A stretch of 64,000 nt of DNA from Variovorax beijingensis (GCF_007828835.1 NZ_VIVL01000015.1:57935-121934); one strand, 5' to 3'. Numbered from the stretch's first letter, positions 16,973 to 25,785 are shown. Numbers and translations: made by a program. The notes: generated by a model from the letters alone, not told the origin.

Positions 16973-18034
16973 TCAGTGCAACGGCTCGAGCCGTTCGCCG
17001 GAGTCCGCGCGAAAAAGATGAACATGCGCGCTGTCCACACCCAGTCGCACATGGTCGCCAGGGCGCACACCGACGCGTTCGCGCAGCACGCATGTGAGCT
17101 TGGTGCCGCCCGCATCGACGATGAGGTGCGTCTCCGAGCCGGTGGACTCCACCACCAGCACGCGCGCCTCCACGCCCTCGGCGTCCAGCCGCAGGTGCTC
17201 GGGCCGCACGCCCAGCGTGAGGGCCTGCCCGCTCGTGGCCGGCACGCCGGGCACGGTCCAGTGGTTGCCCGCGTTGTCCACGACCCCCTTGCCGTTCACC
17301 TTGACAGGCAGCAGGTTCATCGACGGCGAGCCGATGAAGGCCGCGACGAACACGTTGCGCGGCCGGTCGAACAGGTCGAGCGGCGTACCCACCTGTTCCA
17401 CGATGCCGTCGTGCATGGCCACGATCTTGTCCGCCATGGTCATGGCCTCGATCTGGTCGTGCGTGACGTAGACGGTGGTGGCCTTCAGGCGCTGGTGCAG
17501 CTCGCGAATCTCGGCGCGCATGGCCACGCGCAGCTTGGCGTCCAGGTTGGACAGCGGCTCGTCGAACAGGAAGACCTGGGGGTCGCGTACGATGGCTCGG
17601 CCCATGGCGACGCGCTGGCGCTGGCCGCCGGAGAGCTGCTTGGGCAGCCGCGTGAGCAGCGGCTCCAGTCCCAGGATCTTGGCGGCCCGGGCCACGCGCT
17701 CTTCGATCTCCTGCTGAGGCGCATGGCGCAGCTTCAGCGAGAACGCGAGGTTGTCCGCCACCGTGAGATGCGGGTACAGCGCATAGTTCTGAAACACCAT
17801 GGCGATGTCGCGATCCTTGGGCAGCAGACCGTTCACGCGGCGCCCGCCGATGCGGATCTCGCCGCCGTCGATGCCTTCCAGGCCCGCGACCATGCGCAAT
17901 AGCGTGGACTTGCCGCAGCCCGACGGGCCGACCAGCACGACGAATTCACCGTCTCGGATGTCGATGCTCACGCCGCGGATGATCTGCGTGCTACCGAAGG
18001 ACTTGGCGACGTCCTGGATCTCAACTGTTGCCAT
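16973..18034 (-). CDS. ABC transporter ATP-binding protein (UgpC/MalK type)
   Basis: A 353-residue ATPase. The Walker A is GPSGCGKST (about residues 37-45), the signature LSGGQRQRVA, the Walker B VFLFDEPLSNLD and the switch TVYVTHDQ. The C-terminal roughly 110 residues form the regulatory TOBE/OB domain of carbohydrate importers (GVRPEHL). It energises uptake through the permeases at 19944-21694, which lie in a divergent operon on the plus strand beyond the IclR gene. It is preceded by an unknown conserved gene 92 bp upstream. Confidence 0.95.
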   Translation of the reverse strand: MATVEIQDVAKSFGSTQIIRGVSIDIRDGEFVVLVGPSGCGKSTLLRMVAGLEGIDGGEIRIGGRRVNGLLPKDRDIAMVFQNYALYPHLTVADNLAFSLKLRHAPQQEIEERVARAAKILGLEPLLTRLPKQLSGGQRQRVAMGRAIVRDPQVFLFDEPLSNLDAKLRVAMRAEIRELHQRLKATTVYVTHDQIEAMTMADKIVAMHDGIVEQVGTPLDLFDRPRNVFVAAFIGSPSMNLLPVKVNGKGVVDNAGNHWTVPGVPATSGQALTLGVRPEHLRLDAEGVEARVLVVESTGSETHLIVDAGGTKLTCVLRERVGVRPGDHVRLGVDSAHVHLFRADSGERLEPLH

Positions 18035-18126
18035 CTTGTCTCCTCATTCAAAAAGTGAAGCCGGTGTCGTGCACGGCCGGCCGCGTGCCGCCGGGCGCAC
18101 GCCGGGTCGAAGGAGGTTGTGATCCC

Positions 18127-18804
18127 TCACCCCGCTTGCCAGGCGGTTTTCAGCCTCGTGTATTCATGCAGATAGCGACCCACGGCCGCGTCACGCAGTT
18201 CGGTCGCCTGTTGCAACAGCGCAAGGGCCGCGTCAAAGGCGCCGGGATCACAGGCTTCCAGCAATAGCACCCAGCGAGCCGGGGCCTGCAGGTCCTTGCG
18301 GTCCTTGCTTTCGGCGGTGCGCTGGCCCGACATGCCGACGTCCGAGCCCAGCAGGTGCGCACCGCTGACGCGCGGCAGCCGCGCAGCGGCTTCCAGCGCC
18401 GAACTGAGACGCGGCACCGCGTCGCGCACCGTGTCGTCCGCGATGTCGAAGCGCACGGTCAACATCGCGCCACCCGAGCCCACACCGTGGCTGGCCACCA
18501 CGCGCGTGAGTGATCGCGTGGTCGTCTGGAAATGGGCGGTGGTCGCACGCGTCCACTCCGTAGGCTCGTTCAAGCGCGAGAGGTAGTCGCTGCCTTGGAT
18601 GACCTGGAAGCTCGCGGTTTCATACAGGGTGAAGAACTCCGGCTGCGTCGCTGCATCGGCAGCGCGATAGCGGCGCCCCCGCACGAAGCCGGGAATGCCG
18701 ACGCGCTCGGGCATGTGTTCGTGCAGATGCCAAGCGTAGAACTCTGCGCGCCCGGCCTCGGCGATGTCGTTCCAGATAGCCACTGCACCTTCACCTGCTA
18801 GCAT
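18127..18804 (-). CDS. Conserved hypothetical protein, possible ferredoxin-like fold
   Basis: A 225-residue protein with no family I can name. AEFYAWHLHEHMPERVGIPGF resembles the helix of small dimeric alpha/beta-barrel proteins, and the second half has a similar strand-helix rhythm, so two such domains may be fused. The start is secure: AAGGAG lies seven bases before ATG 18804, and the longer frame to 19560 is antisense to the IclR gene. It sits between the IclR regulator and the transporter ATPase on the same strand, so it probably handles the transported compound. Confidence 0.75.
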   Translation of the reverse strand: MLAGEGAVAIWNDIAEAGRAEFYAWHLHEHMPERVGIPGFVRGRRYRAADAATQPEFFTLYETASFQVIQGSDYLSRLNEPTEWTRATTAHFQTTTRSLTRVVASHGVGSGGAMLTVRFDIADDTVRDAVPRLSSALEAAARLPRVSGAHLLGSDVGMSGQRTAESKDRKDLQAPARWVLLLEACDPGAFDAALALLQQATELRDAAVGRYLHEYTRLKTAWQAG

Positions 18805-18989
18805 GTTCTTGCTCCTTGAATGGGATGGGCACGGCTTCGCGCAAGCTGGGCGCGACTTGGCCGACCCTTCGGAAACACAGCGCAGCCGCCCGTGCGGCCG
18901 CGCAAGATGGACGCCTGTGAATGAAAGCGGCGCCTGGTGCGGCGCACGCGCAGGACAAGACTCCGGCGAGCTTCCGGCGCGGAAGGCCT

Positions 18990-19823
18990 TCAGCCATTGG
19001 AGACTTTCAGCGGCGTGATCCCCATCATGGCTTCCATCACCTTGCGACTCGGCCACAGGTCGGCGATCTCCGCCGCGGTGGCTTGCACGTCCGGCGCGAT
19101 GGCGGCGATGCGCTCCGGTGGCAGTCGCGCCACCGGACCGGCCACGCTGACGGTGCCGATGGCGCGGCGGCTTTGCGGATCCACGATGGCGCAACCCACT
19201 GCGCACGTGCCTGGCTCCCCTTCCTCGATGGACGTGCCATAGCCGCGCTCGCGCGTCAGTGCAAGTTCGGCAAGCAGGCTGGCCTCGTCGCGCACGACTG
19301 GCCGACCGAACCGCGAAGGCACAACGAAGCCGCGCGCCTTCACCAGGGCCACGGCCTGCGCGTCGTCCAAGGTCGCGAGCCAGGCCTTGCCGGTCGACGT
19401 GGCGTGCAGCACCACGGGCTGGCCCATATCGGGGTCGTAACGCAGCCCGGACAGCGCACCCTGGGCCTTGGCGATCCAGATCAGCGCATCGTCTTCCACC
19501 AACGCCAGGCGCACCAGTTCGCCGGTACGCGCGGCGAGCCGGTCCAGGGAGGGCTGGCAAATCTCCGTGATGCCGGAGGCCGCGAGGAAGCGAAAGCCGA
19601 TGGCGGCCAGCTTCACGGTCATGCGGTAGCGCTGGCTGTACTCATCCTGCACCGCGAGCCCACGCCTGACCAAGATGGACAGCAGCCGGTGCACGGCGCT
19701 CTTGGGCAGGTCCAGCCGCCGCGCGACCTCGCTGATCGGCAGCCCTTGGGGGTAGTCGGCCAGCAGCGTGAGGATGTCCAGCACGCGTTCGATCATGTCG
19801 CCAGTGGCCACGAAGATCTCCAT
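18990..19823 (-). CDS. IclR family transcriptional regulator
   Basis: A 277-residue regulator with an N-terminal winged helix (ISEVARRLDLPKSAVHRLLS) and a C-terminal GAF-like effector domain (LHATSTGKAWLA, GYGTSIEEGEPGTCAVGCAI). The start is taken at ATG 19823; a TTG at 19844 would put the start inside a palindrome that looks like its own box. It is divergent from the permease/binding-protein operon. Two copies of TTGGAAC-N3-GTTCTA lie in the intergenic region, so it probably controls both directions in response to the transported compound or a product. Confidence 0.93.
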   Translation of the reverse strand: MEIFVATGDMIERVLDILTLLADYPQGLPISEVARRLDLPKSAVHRLLSILVRRGLAVQDEYSQRYRMTVKLAAIGFRFLAASGITEICQPSLDRLAARTGELVRLALVEDDALIWIAKAQGALSGLRYDPDMGQPVVLHATSTGKAWLATLDDAQAVALVKARGFVVPSRFGRPVVRDEASLLAELALTRERGYGTSIEEGEPGTCAVGCAIVDPQSRRAIGTVSVAGPVARLPPERIAAIAPDVQATAAEIADLWPSRKVMEAMMGITPLKVSNG

Positions 19824-19827
19824 ATAT

Positions 19828-19844
19828 TTAGAACAGGGTTCCAA
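19828..19844. promoter_or_regulatory. IclR box 1
   Basis: Read on the minus strand, TTGGAACCCTGTTCTAA is a near-palindrome (GGAAC/GTTC arms) ending 5 bp upstream of the IclR ATG. It matches the box at 19913-19929 in all bases outside the 3-base centre except the last. The position suggests autoregulation. Confidence 0.65.
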
Positions 19845-19912
19845 TGTAGCACCCTAACTTGGCCCAGCACCGCGGGATATCCCGCATGGCGCCTTGCAGT
19901 CAAGCAACTACA

Positions 19913-19929
19913 TTGGAACGATGTTCTAT
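19913..19929. promoter_or_regulatory. IclR box 2
   Basis: TTGGAACGATGTTCTAT lies 15 bp upstream of the first permease ATG. It has the same TTGGAAC-N3-GTTCTA pattern as box 1 but in the opposite orientation, with centres 85 bp apart (about eight helical turns), which would allow looping between two dimers. Confidence 0.65.
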
Positions 19930-19943
19930 GAGAGGTCGTTTTC

Positions 19944-20855
19944 ATGAATGCCATTCCCTACGCGGAGGCTGCGGCCGTGGCGCAGGCGGACCCCCGGCCC
20001 CCGGGCTTCTGGGCGCGCTTCACCTGGTTCGCGCCAGCCGTCGCCGTGCTGCTCGCCGTCACGCTCTATCCCACGGCCGTGGTGCTGTGGCTGAGCGTCC
20101 ACCGCACGCGCCTCTATGAAGTGGTGGAAGGCGTGGGCCTGGCGAACTACGTCTCGGTGATCACCTCTCCCGCCTTCCTCGAACTCAGCCTCAACTCCCT
20201 GCTGTACGTGTTCGGCGCGCTGGCCGTGGTGCTGCCTCTGGGTCTGGCCAGCGCCCTTGCGCTGCAGAACATTGCGCGCGGCGCTGCGTACGTGCGCACC
20301 CTGCTGTTGCTGCCCTGGACGCTGTCCATGGGCGTGGTGGGCTGCTTCTGGCTGTGGCTGCTCAATCCCTCGTACGGGCCCATGAGCTACCTAATGCGGT
20401 CCATGGGCATGGAGCCCGGCCTGATGCTGGGCGATCCTTCGCTGGCGCTCGTGCTCGTCATCCTGGTCACCGCGTGGTGGTCCTTCCCCTACGTGATGGT
20501 GATGATGAGCGCCTCGCTGCAAAGCATCCCGGCCGAGCTGTACGAGGCGATCGACATCGACGGGGGCGGCCTGCGCGCGCGCCTGCGCCACGCGGTGTGG
20601 CCGCACATCGCGCCCACGCTGGGCAGCACCGCGCTGGCGCTGGGCATCCTCTATCTCACGCTCATCACGCTGATCCTGGTGCTTACCGGCGGCGGGCCGC
20701 TGGGCTCGACCGCCACGTGGAGCTTCGAAGTGTTCTCCAGCGCCTTCCGCTCGGTGGACCTGTCTCCCTCGTCGGTCATCTCCGTCGTGGTGCTCGCGGT
20801 CAATCTCTTCCTTGGCTACCTCTACACGCGGCTCACCGGCCGCGTCTCGGGCTGA
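19944..20855 (+). CDS. ABC transporter permease (MalF/UgpA type)
   Basis: A 303-residue integral membrane protein. Six hydrophobic segments are apparent, starting at WFAPAVAVLLAVTLYPTAVV after a 25-residue cytoplasmic N-terminus. The cytoplasmic EAA loop reads YEAIDIDGGGLRARLRHAVW, the contact with the ATPase. It is the first gene of the plus-strand operon and is followed 5 bp later by its partner permease. With the ATPase at 16973-18034 and the binding protein at 21744 it makes a carbohydrate-type (CUT1) importer; the solute could also be a polyol or sugar acid. Confidence 0.93.
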   Translation: MNAIPYAEAAAVAQADPRPPGFWARFTWFAPAVAVLLAVTLYPTAVVLWLSVHRTRLYEVVEGVGLANYVSVITSPAFLELSLNSLLYVFGALAVVLPLGLASALALQNIARGAAYVRTLLLLPWTLSMGVVGCFWLWLLNPSYGPMSYLMRSMGMEPGLMLGDPSLALVLVILVTAWWSFPYVMVMMSASLQSIPAELYEAIDIDGGGLRARLRHAVWPHIAPTLGSTALALGILYLTLITLILVLTGGGPLGSTATWSFEVFSSAFRSVDLSPSSVISVVVLAVNLFLGYLYTRLTGRVSG

Positions 20856-20860
20856 ACATC

Positions 20861-21694
20861 ATGCATATCCGTCGTTCCGAAAAAATGCTGTCCTGGGCGG
20901 TGCTGGCCGCCCTGATCCTGGTCGTGCTGATCCCGCTGTCCTGGGCGGTATTCACCTCGCTCAAGAGCGAGGCCAGCGTCATGGCCTACCCGCCCACCTT
21001 CTTCCCTACCGAGCCCAGCCTCTCGGCGTACAAGGCGGTGTTCCGGAACGAGACCTTCGGCTCCGACCTGTTCAACTCGGTGCTGTACGCGGTCGGTGCG
21101 GTCGCGCTGGCGGTCCTGCTGTCCGCGCCCGCCGGCTACGCGGCTTCACGCTTCGAGTTCCGCGGCAAGCGCACCGTGATGCTGCTGATCCTGTCCACGT
21201 CCATGATCCCCGGCGTTGCGCTGCTGGTGCCGACCTACTTCCTGCTGGACGCGCTGGGGCTCCTCAACAACGCGGCAGTCATCATCGTGGTGCAGGCCGC
21301 GCGCCTGGTGCCGCAGACGGTCTGGTTCATGCAGAACTTCGTGGACGCCGTGCCGCGCGAGCTGGATGAGGCCACCCAGGTGGACGGCGCCAACCACTGG
21401 CAGACCTTCACCAAGGTCATCCTGCCGCTGGTACGGCCCGGTATCGCCGCAAGCGCCGTCATCGGCATGGTCACGACCTGGAACGACTACATCACCGTGG
21501 CCGCGTTCGCGCCCGAGGTCGCGCACCGCACGCTGCAAGTGGCCCTGGTCAACCAGGTGTTCGACAGCATCGGCATCACCTGGTCGTACGTCATGGCTTA
21601 CGCCGTGGTGTCCTCCCTTCCCATCGTCGCCATCTTCGTGCTCGCGCAGCGATGGTTCATCAGCGGCCTGACCGCCGGCGCCGTCAAAGGCTAG
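20861..21694 (+). CDS. ABC transporter permease (MalG/UgpE type)
   Basis: A 277-residue inner membrane permease. Six transmembrane stretches are visible, beginning with MLSWAVLAALILVVLIPLSW, with the EAA loop ELDEATQVDGANHWQTF before ILPLVRPGI. The ATG at 20861 lies 5 bp after the upstream permease stop; the longer frame opening at 20354 is an out-of-phase shadow of that gene. It forms the heterodimeric channel with the preceding gene. Confidence 0.93.
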   Translation: MHIRRSEKMLSWAVLAALILVVLIPLSWAVFTSLKSEASVMAYPPTFFPTEPSLSAYKAVFRNETFGSDLFNSVLYAVGAVALAVLLSAPAGYAASRFEFRGKRTVMLLILSTSMIPGVALLVPTYFLLDALGLLNNAAVIIVVQAARLVPQTVWFMQNFVDAVPRELDEATQVDGANHWQTFTKVILPLVRPGIAASAVIGMVTTWNDYITVAAFAPEVAHRTLQVALVNQVFDSIGITWSYVMAYAVVSSLPIVAIFVLAQRWFISGLTAGAVKG

Positions 21695-21743
21695 TCCACC
21701 CCATGCGCACCTCCAACATGCGCACTCAAACCAGGAGACCCAC

Positions 21744-23066
21744 ATGAACGAGCAGAAACCAGCAAGCATGAACGAAGACAAACCCGCGCCCCGTACGAGC
21801 CGGCGCGTCTTCCTGGGTGGCATGGCCGCGGTGCTGGGCGCACCCGCGGGCCGGGCCTTCGCGCAGACCACCGAGACCATCGCCTACGACACCTTTCTCG
21901 ACCCGGCCAACACCAAAGACCCGCGTGCGGCGGCGCAGACGCAGATGATCGCGGCTTTCGAGGCCAGCCAGCCGCGCGTGAAGGTGCGCGTGGTGGTGGA
22001 CCCCGCCGGGCAAAACGGCGTGCGCGCGGCGCGCGCCAAGTCGGACAGCCCCGACGTGATCCGCGTGAACAACTTCCAGATGCCGGAGTTCGTGGCCACC
22101 GGCTCGGTGCTGGCCATCGACGAGCTGATCGCGCGCGACAAGGTGGACACCACGGACTGGCTGATCGGGATGGACCAGACGCGCGTCAACGGCAAGATCT
22201 GGGGCTTGCAGCAGGACTATCGCATCCCGATCTTCGTCTACCGCAAGAGCAAGTTCGACGAGGCGAAGATTGCGACCCCGCCGCGCACGTACGCAGAAGT
22301 GAGCGCGCTCGGCCCGTTGCTGACCAAACAGAACCAGATGGCCTACGGCGTCCCTATCGGCCTGAGCGGCGGGATCGGCGGCGCGCAGGCGTTCATGGAG
22401 TTCATCGTGAGCTCCATCGTTGCGGGCAACAGCGATCCGTTCTTCGCACCCAGCGGCCGCGAGATCGGCTTCAGCGAGAAGCGGCTGCTGCTGGCCGCCG
22501 CCATCGTCAAGGACCTGTTCCAGAAGAAGGCGGCGACGCCCGTGAGCCTGCAGTTCGCGTACAACGAGCTCCAGGATGGGATGCGGGCGGGCACGGTGGC
22601 ATCCGCCACCTTCGGGCTGTACCGCTACCGTGGCCTGAAGGCCGCCGTGGCCGACGACCTGGCCTGGGCACCGGCCCCTTCGGTGGAGCCCGACGACAAG
22701 CACGCAGTGTACGGTTTCCAGATGTGCATCAACCGCCATTCGCCACGCCAGGGCGGTGCATGGGAGTTCGTCAAGTTCATGGCCAGCCCCGCCGCTCAGG
22801 CGATCGCCGCGCGGGGCGGCGAAGTGGTGGCGCGCGCGAGCGCCTACAAGGACCCGTACTTCAAGACGCCGGAAGCCGAGGACCAACTGGGCTGGAAGGC
22901 GCTGGTGGAAAAACGCGGCCGCATGGTGAACTACTCCATCATCCAGTCGACCTTCAACCAGATCTGCGGCGAAGCCTTCCAGCGCATGATCCTGCGTGAT
23001 CTGGCGCCTGCCGCCGTGGCGCTTGAGGTGCGCACGCGCTATACCGAAGCACTGGCCAAAGCATGA
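21744..23066 (+). CDS. Extracellular solute-binding protein, Tat-exported
   Basis: A 440-residue family 1 solute-binding protein. The N-terminus contains TSRRVFLGG (twin Arg20-Arg21), a good Tat motif, followed by a hydrophobic stretch and a likely cleavage after RAFA (residue 40). The mature part has the CUT1 pattern, with MASPAAQAIAARGG near the end. Tat export suggests that it folds before export. The gene overlaps the shikimate dehydrogenase-like gene by 4 bp, so the transporter is tightly linked to that enzyme. Confidence 0.92.
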   Translation: MNEQKPASMNEDKPAPRTSRRVFLGGMAAVLGAPAGRAFAQTTETIAYDTFLDPANTKDPRAAAQTQMIAAFEASQPRVKVRVVVDPAGQNGVRAARAKSDSPDVIRVNNFQMPEFVATGSVLAIDELIARDKVDTTDWLIGMDQTRVNGKIWGLQQDYRIPIFVYRKSKFDEAKIATPPRTYAEVSALGPLLTKQNQMAYGVPIGLSGGIGGAQAFMEFIVSSIVAGNSDPFFAPSGREIGFSEKRLLLAAAIVKDLFQKKAATPVSLQFAYNELQDGMRAGTVASATFGLYRYRGLKAAVADDLAWAPAPSVEPDDKHAVYGFQMCINRHSPRQGGAWEFVKFMASPAAQAIAARGGEVVARASAYKDPYFKTPEAEDQLGWKALVEKRGRMVNYSIIQSTFNQICGEAFQRMILRDLAPAAVALEVRTRYTEALAKA

Positions 23067-23920
23067 TGCCGCATGTCACAGGAACAACCCGGCTCTACGG
23101 GCTGGTGGGCGATCCGCTCACGACAGCCAAGTCGCCCGAATTATTGAACCGGCTCTTTTTCGAGCAGCGCGCAGACGCGGTGTGCATCCCATTCGTGGTC
23201 AAGGACGATGGCCTGCCGGCGTTCGTCACCGGTGCACGGGCGTTGGGCAATCTCTCCGGCGTGCTGGTCACGATGCCTCACAAGCAACGGATGCTGGCTT
23301 TTGTCGACGAGCTCCATCCGACGGCCCGCCAGGTCGGCGCACTCAACGTTATCCGTTGCGATAAGGATGGGCGCTGGGTCGGCGCCATCTTCGATGGTCT
23401 CGGTTGCGTGCTCGGCATGCAGTGGGAGGGGAACCATCCGGCGAACAAGTCCGTTCTTCTTGTCGGCGCCGGAGGTGCGGGCAGAGCCATCGCATTTGCA
23501 GTCGCTTCCGCAGGAGCACGGGCGTTGACCATTTTCGATGTCGACGAGCGCCGCGCCGACGAACTTGCCACCTCCGTCGCCGCCGCAACCGGCTGCAGCA
23601 CACGTTCCGGCCCACCCGATCCAGACGGATTCGAGATCGTCATCAATGCCACGCCGCTGGGCATGAACGCGACGGACGCCATGCCCGTGGATCCCGAGCG
23701 GCTGGAGCCCGGCAGCGTCGTCGTAGACATCATCAACGCGCCCGAGCCGACGCCGCTTTGCCGCGCCGCCCATGCGCGCGGTTGCCGCACCCAAGGCGGA
23801 CGCCCCATGCATGAAGGGCAGGCACTGCACGCCCTGCGTTTTCTTGGATTCGATTACCGACCTGACGGGAAGTCGCTGCCAGACGGGCCCGAAACCACGC
23901 AGTTGTGGCCATCTCAATGA
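23063..23920 (+). CDS. Shikimate/quinate dehydrogenase-like protein
   Basis: A 285-residue NAD(P)-dependent dehydrogenase. The substrate domain keeps the catalytic Lys74 (VTMPHKQ), Asn95 (GALNVIR) and Asp111 (FDGLG). The nucleotide site is LVGAGGAGRAIAFAV, and NATPLGMN is present. The usual Ser-x-Ser that holds the shikimate carboxylate is replaced by TTAKSP, so only one serine is left and the substrate may differ. It overlaps the binding-protein gene by ATGA. In this transporter operon it probably oxidises an imported cyclic polyol acid such as quinate or shikimate; this is inference. Confidence 0.85.
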   Translation: MMPHVTGTTRLYGLVGDPLTTAKSPELLNRLFFEQRADAVCIPFVVKDDGLPAFVTGARALGNLSGVLVTMPHKQRMLAFVDELHPTARQVGALNVIRCDKDGRWVGAIFDGLGCVLGMQWEGNHPANKSVLLVGAGGAGRAIAFAVASAGARALTIFDVDERRADELATSVAAATGCSTRSGPPDPDGFEIVINATPLGMNATDAMPVDPERLEPGSVVVDIINAPEPTPLCRAAHARGCRTQGGRPMHEGQALHALRFLGFDYRPDGKSLPDGPETTQLWPSQ

Positions 23921-23997
23921 AAGGAAGATGTCATGGATAGGCTTTGCAGGGTTGCCGCTGCATTCCGTGCGGCTCGCCGCGCGAGGGGAGAACACGC

Positions 23998-25017
23998 ATG
24001 AAAGTTGCTTTGCTGGAAGCCAGCCATTGGCATGTCCCGCTCTATCTCGATGCGCTCGAGTCGCCCGGGATTCAGGTGGTCGCCGTCTCGGACGCGGAGC
24101 ATGTCAAAGGAGAGGCCATTGCCGCGCGATTCGGCAGCACGCTGTATTCGTCGGCCTATGAACTGCTCGAGCGCGAGGAAGTCGATTTCGCGTTTGTGTT
24201 CGGTCGGCATTCCGAAATGCCGAAGCTCGCCGAAGCGGTGATCGCGCGGCGAATTCCATTTGCGCTGGAGAAGCCCTGCGGTGTCAACATGTCGCAGGTG
24301 ACCCGGCTGCGGAAACTGACCGAGGAAGCCGATCTTTATTGCGCGGTACCGCTCATCTTCCGCATGAGCGACCTGCTCAATGCGCTCCACGGTGCCGAGG
24401 GTCGCATCCCTTCGGACTTCAACTACATGTCCTTCCGGTTCATCGTAGGTCCGCCTGGCCGTTACGAAGCTGCAGGCGCAGGCTGGGCGCTCGATCCCGC
24501 ATTTTCCGGTGGCGGATCCACGATCAATGTCGCGACGCACTTCATTGACCTCTTCAGATTGCTGACCGGCAAGGAAGTCACGCGCGTCGCAGCGACCATG
24601 AACGCCCGGACGCACCGAGGCGAGATTGAAGACTATTCGTTGCTGACGATGCAGACCGAAGATGGCGTGATCGGACTCGTGGAGACCGGATACAGCTTCC
24701 CCAGCACTCCGGACGAACAGCGCGAATTCTCGTTCACCCTTTCGTCCGATCGCATGTACGCGAAATCGGGCCCCGACCGGATCGAGTTCCGCGACCGAAC
24801 CCATCTGGCGGCCGGCACCCGGAGTCTGCGCCTCGAGTTGGACACCGACGCCTACTACCCCCTGTTCGTCAAGCGGGTCCTTGCTGAATCTCGCACAGGT
24901 GCAAAGCCGATCGCGTCATTGCACGACGCCGAGGCAATGATGCAGATCATGGACGCGGCCTACGCTTCGGCCCGGCAAGGGGGCGCGCTCCAGACTCTGG
25001 CGCCGATTGCTGTGTGA
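23998..25017 (+). CDS. Gfo/Idh/MocA family oxidoreductase
   Basis: A 339-residue NAD(P)-dependent dehydrogenase. FALEKPCG (Glu91-Lys92-Pro93) is the family's catalytic motif, followed by a mixed-sheet C-terminal domain with GGGSTINVATHFIDLFRLLT, which carries the second active-site His. The first strand reads VALLEASHWHVPLYL in place of a clear G-x-G-x2-G, an unusual nucleotide site. ATG 23998 has GAGGGGAG upstream. It lies 77 bp after the shikimate dehydrogenase-like gene in the IclR-linked operon and probably oxidises a polyol or sugar derivative. Confidence 0.88.
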   Translation: MKVALLEASHWHVPLYLDALESPGIQVVAVSDAEHVKGEAIAARFGSTLYSSAYELLEREEVDFAFVFGRHSEMPKLAEAVIARRIPFALEKPCGVNMSQVTRLRKLTEEADLYCAVPLIFRMSDLLNALHGAEGRIPSDFNYMSFRFIVGPPGRYEAAGAGWALDPAFSGGGSTINVATHFIDLFRLLTGKEVTRVAATMNARTHRGEIEDYSLLTMQTEDGVIGLVETGYSFPSTPDEQREFSFTLSSDRMYAKSGPDRIEFRDRTHLAAGTRSLRLELDTDAYYPLFVKRVLAESRTGAKPIASLHDAEAMMQIMDAAYASARQGGALQTLAPIAV

Positions 25018-25099
25018 TCCGACCAACCGCCCATCGCACCTAAGCCAGCGCCGTGCATCTCGGCAGCACTCGCTGACCAATCAACTGAAAGGAAATTCG

Positions 25100-25552
25100 A
25101 TGAGCAAGACTGCGCGATACCAAGGTCCCTTGCCGCTCGATCAGGCGAAATCCAAGTTTGTTCTCACCCCTCTGGAGGACAGCCGCTTTCATCGGGATGG
25201 CCCCCGCGCCAATGTCGAGTACCGGGATCTCGGAATGGCGGAGGCTTCGGGGGGTCGAATCAGCGCCAAGCACATCCGCGCTGTCCAGCCGTTCGACAAG
25301 GAGACCGGTTGGCACTGGCACGACATGACCGCGCACTTCGTGTACGTGCTGAAAGGCTGGGTCGAATTCAGGTTTGACGGCATGCCCGAACCGGTGACCG
25401 TCGTTGCCGGCTCCTGCCTCAGTCAGCCCGCCGGCGTGGCGCACAACGTCATTCGCCAGTCTGATGACCTAGAGCTGATAGAGATCAACACGCCCGCTGA
25501 CTATGTGACGGTCGAATGTTCTGGCTTGCCAAGCGCGCGCACTGCTTCGTAG
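25100..25552 (+). CDS. Cupin domain protein with C-terminus fused into remnant DNA
   Basis: A 150-residue cupin. TGWHWHDMTAHFVYVLKGW is cupin motif 1 with histidine metal ligands, and SQPAGVAHNVI is motif 2. AAAGGAAATTCG precedes ATG 25100. The last nine or ten codons (GLPSARTAS and the TAG) are not cupin sequence: they are antisense to a fragment of an alpha/beta hydrolase gene that begins at 25523, so the original end seems to have been lost in a recombination event. The core fold is intact, so the protein may still work, perhaps as a sugar-acid isomerase or lyase in the operon. Confidence 0.8.
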   Translation: MSKTARYQGPLPLDQAKSKFVLTPLEDSRFHRDGPRANVEYRDLGMAEASGGRISAKHIRAVQPFDKETGWHWHDMTAHFVYVLKGWVEFRFDGMPEPVTVVAGSCLSQPAGVAHNVIRQSDDLELIEINTPADYVTVECSGLPSARTAS

Positions 25553-25614
25553 CCGCAGATGGACTCGGCGTAGGACGGCAGAAATGGGTCCTTGGGTGCC
25601 TTGGAGTGATCCAG
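25523..25614 (-). pseudogene. Fragment of an HSL-family hydrolase gene
   Basis: Read on the minus strand, these 92 bases encode LDHSKAPKDPFLPSYAES and GYEAVRALGKP, matching LDHAKAPEHPFPASYDES and GYEALRALGKP of the intact hydrolase gene at 32738-33631. Aligned by eye to 33222-33313 without gaps there are 13 differences in 92 bases, about 86 percent identity. It has no start, active-site serine or stop. Its left end lies inside the cupin frame. It is a deletion remnant of a paralogue. Confidence 0.85.
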
Positions 25615-25755
25615 ATCGATGCATTGATGCCTCCTCTATACATTGCATAAAGGCGTCCAATTAGGCCCGCATTGCCTGCAAACTTGCAGCACTTCTGGGC
25701 TGAGCTGCCGGGCAGGCGGCCTCGGTTATTACCTCTGGCGGTGACCTGCAATACT

Positions 25756-25785
25756 GGCGCTGCGGCATTCGCTCACCGCAGCGCC
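25756..25785. terminator. Hairpin between convergent operons
   Basis: GGCGCTGCGG and CCGCAGCGCC form a perfect 10-bp inverted repeat with a 10-base loop. It lies between the convergent cupin and MFS genes, 18 bp past the MFS stop. No T-tract follows on either strand, so Rho-independent termination is not certain. Confidence 0.4.

Noticed and set aside
16675..17115. N-terminal extension of the MhpD-like hydratase frame
   Set aside because: The extra 147 codons run antiphase over the ABC ATPase end and the FAH remnant, and the family length is reached from ATG 16674.
14228..19929. Shared TTGGAACGAT sequence between the TetR operator (14228) and IclR box (19913) as evidence of one regulon
   Set aside because: The two palindromes have different arm spacing and each lies beside its own regulator with a second matching copy, so the shared ten bases are probably coincidental.
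20354..20860. N-terminal extension of the second ABC permease
   Set aside because: It is an out-of-frame shadow of the first permease gene; the MHIRRSEK start gives the normal length.
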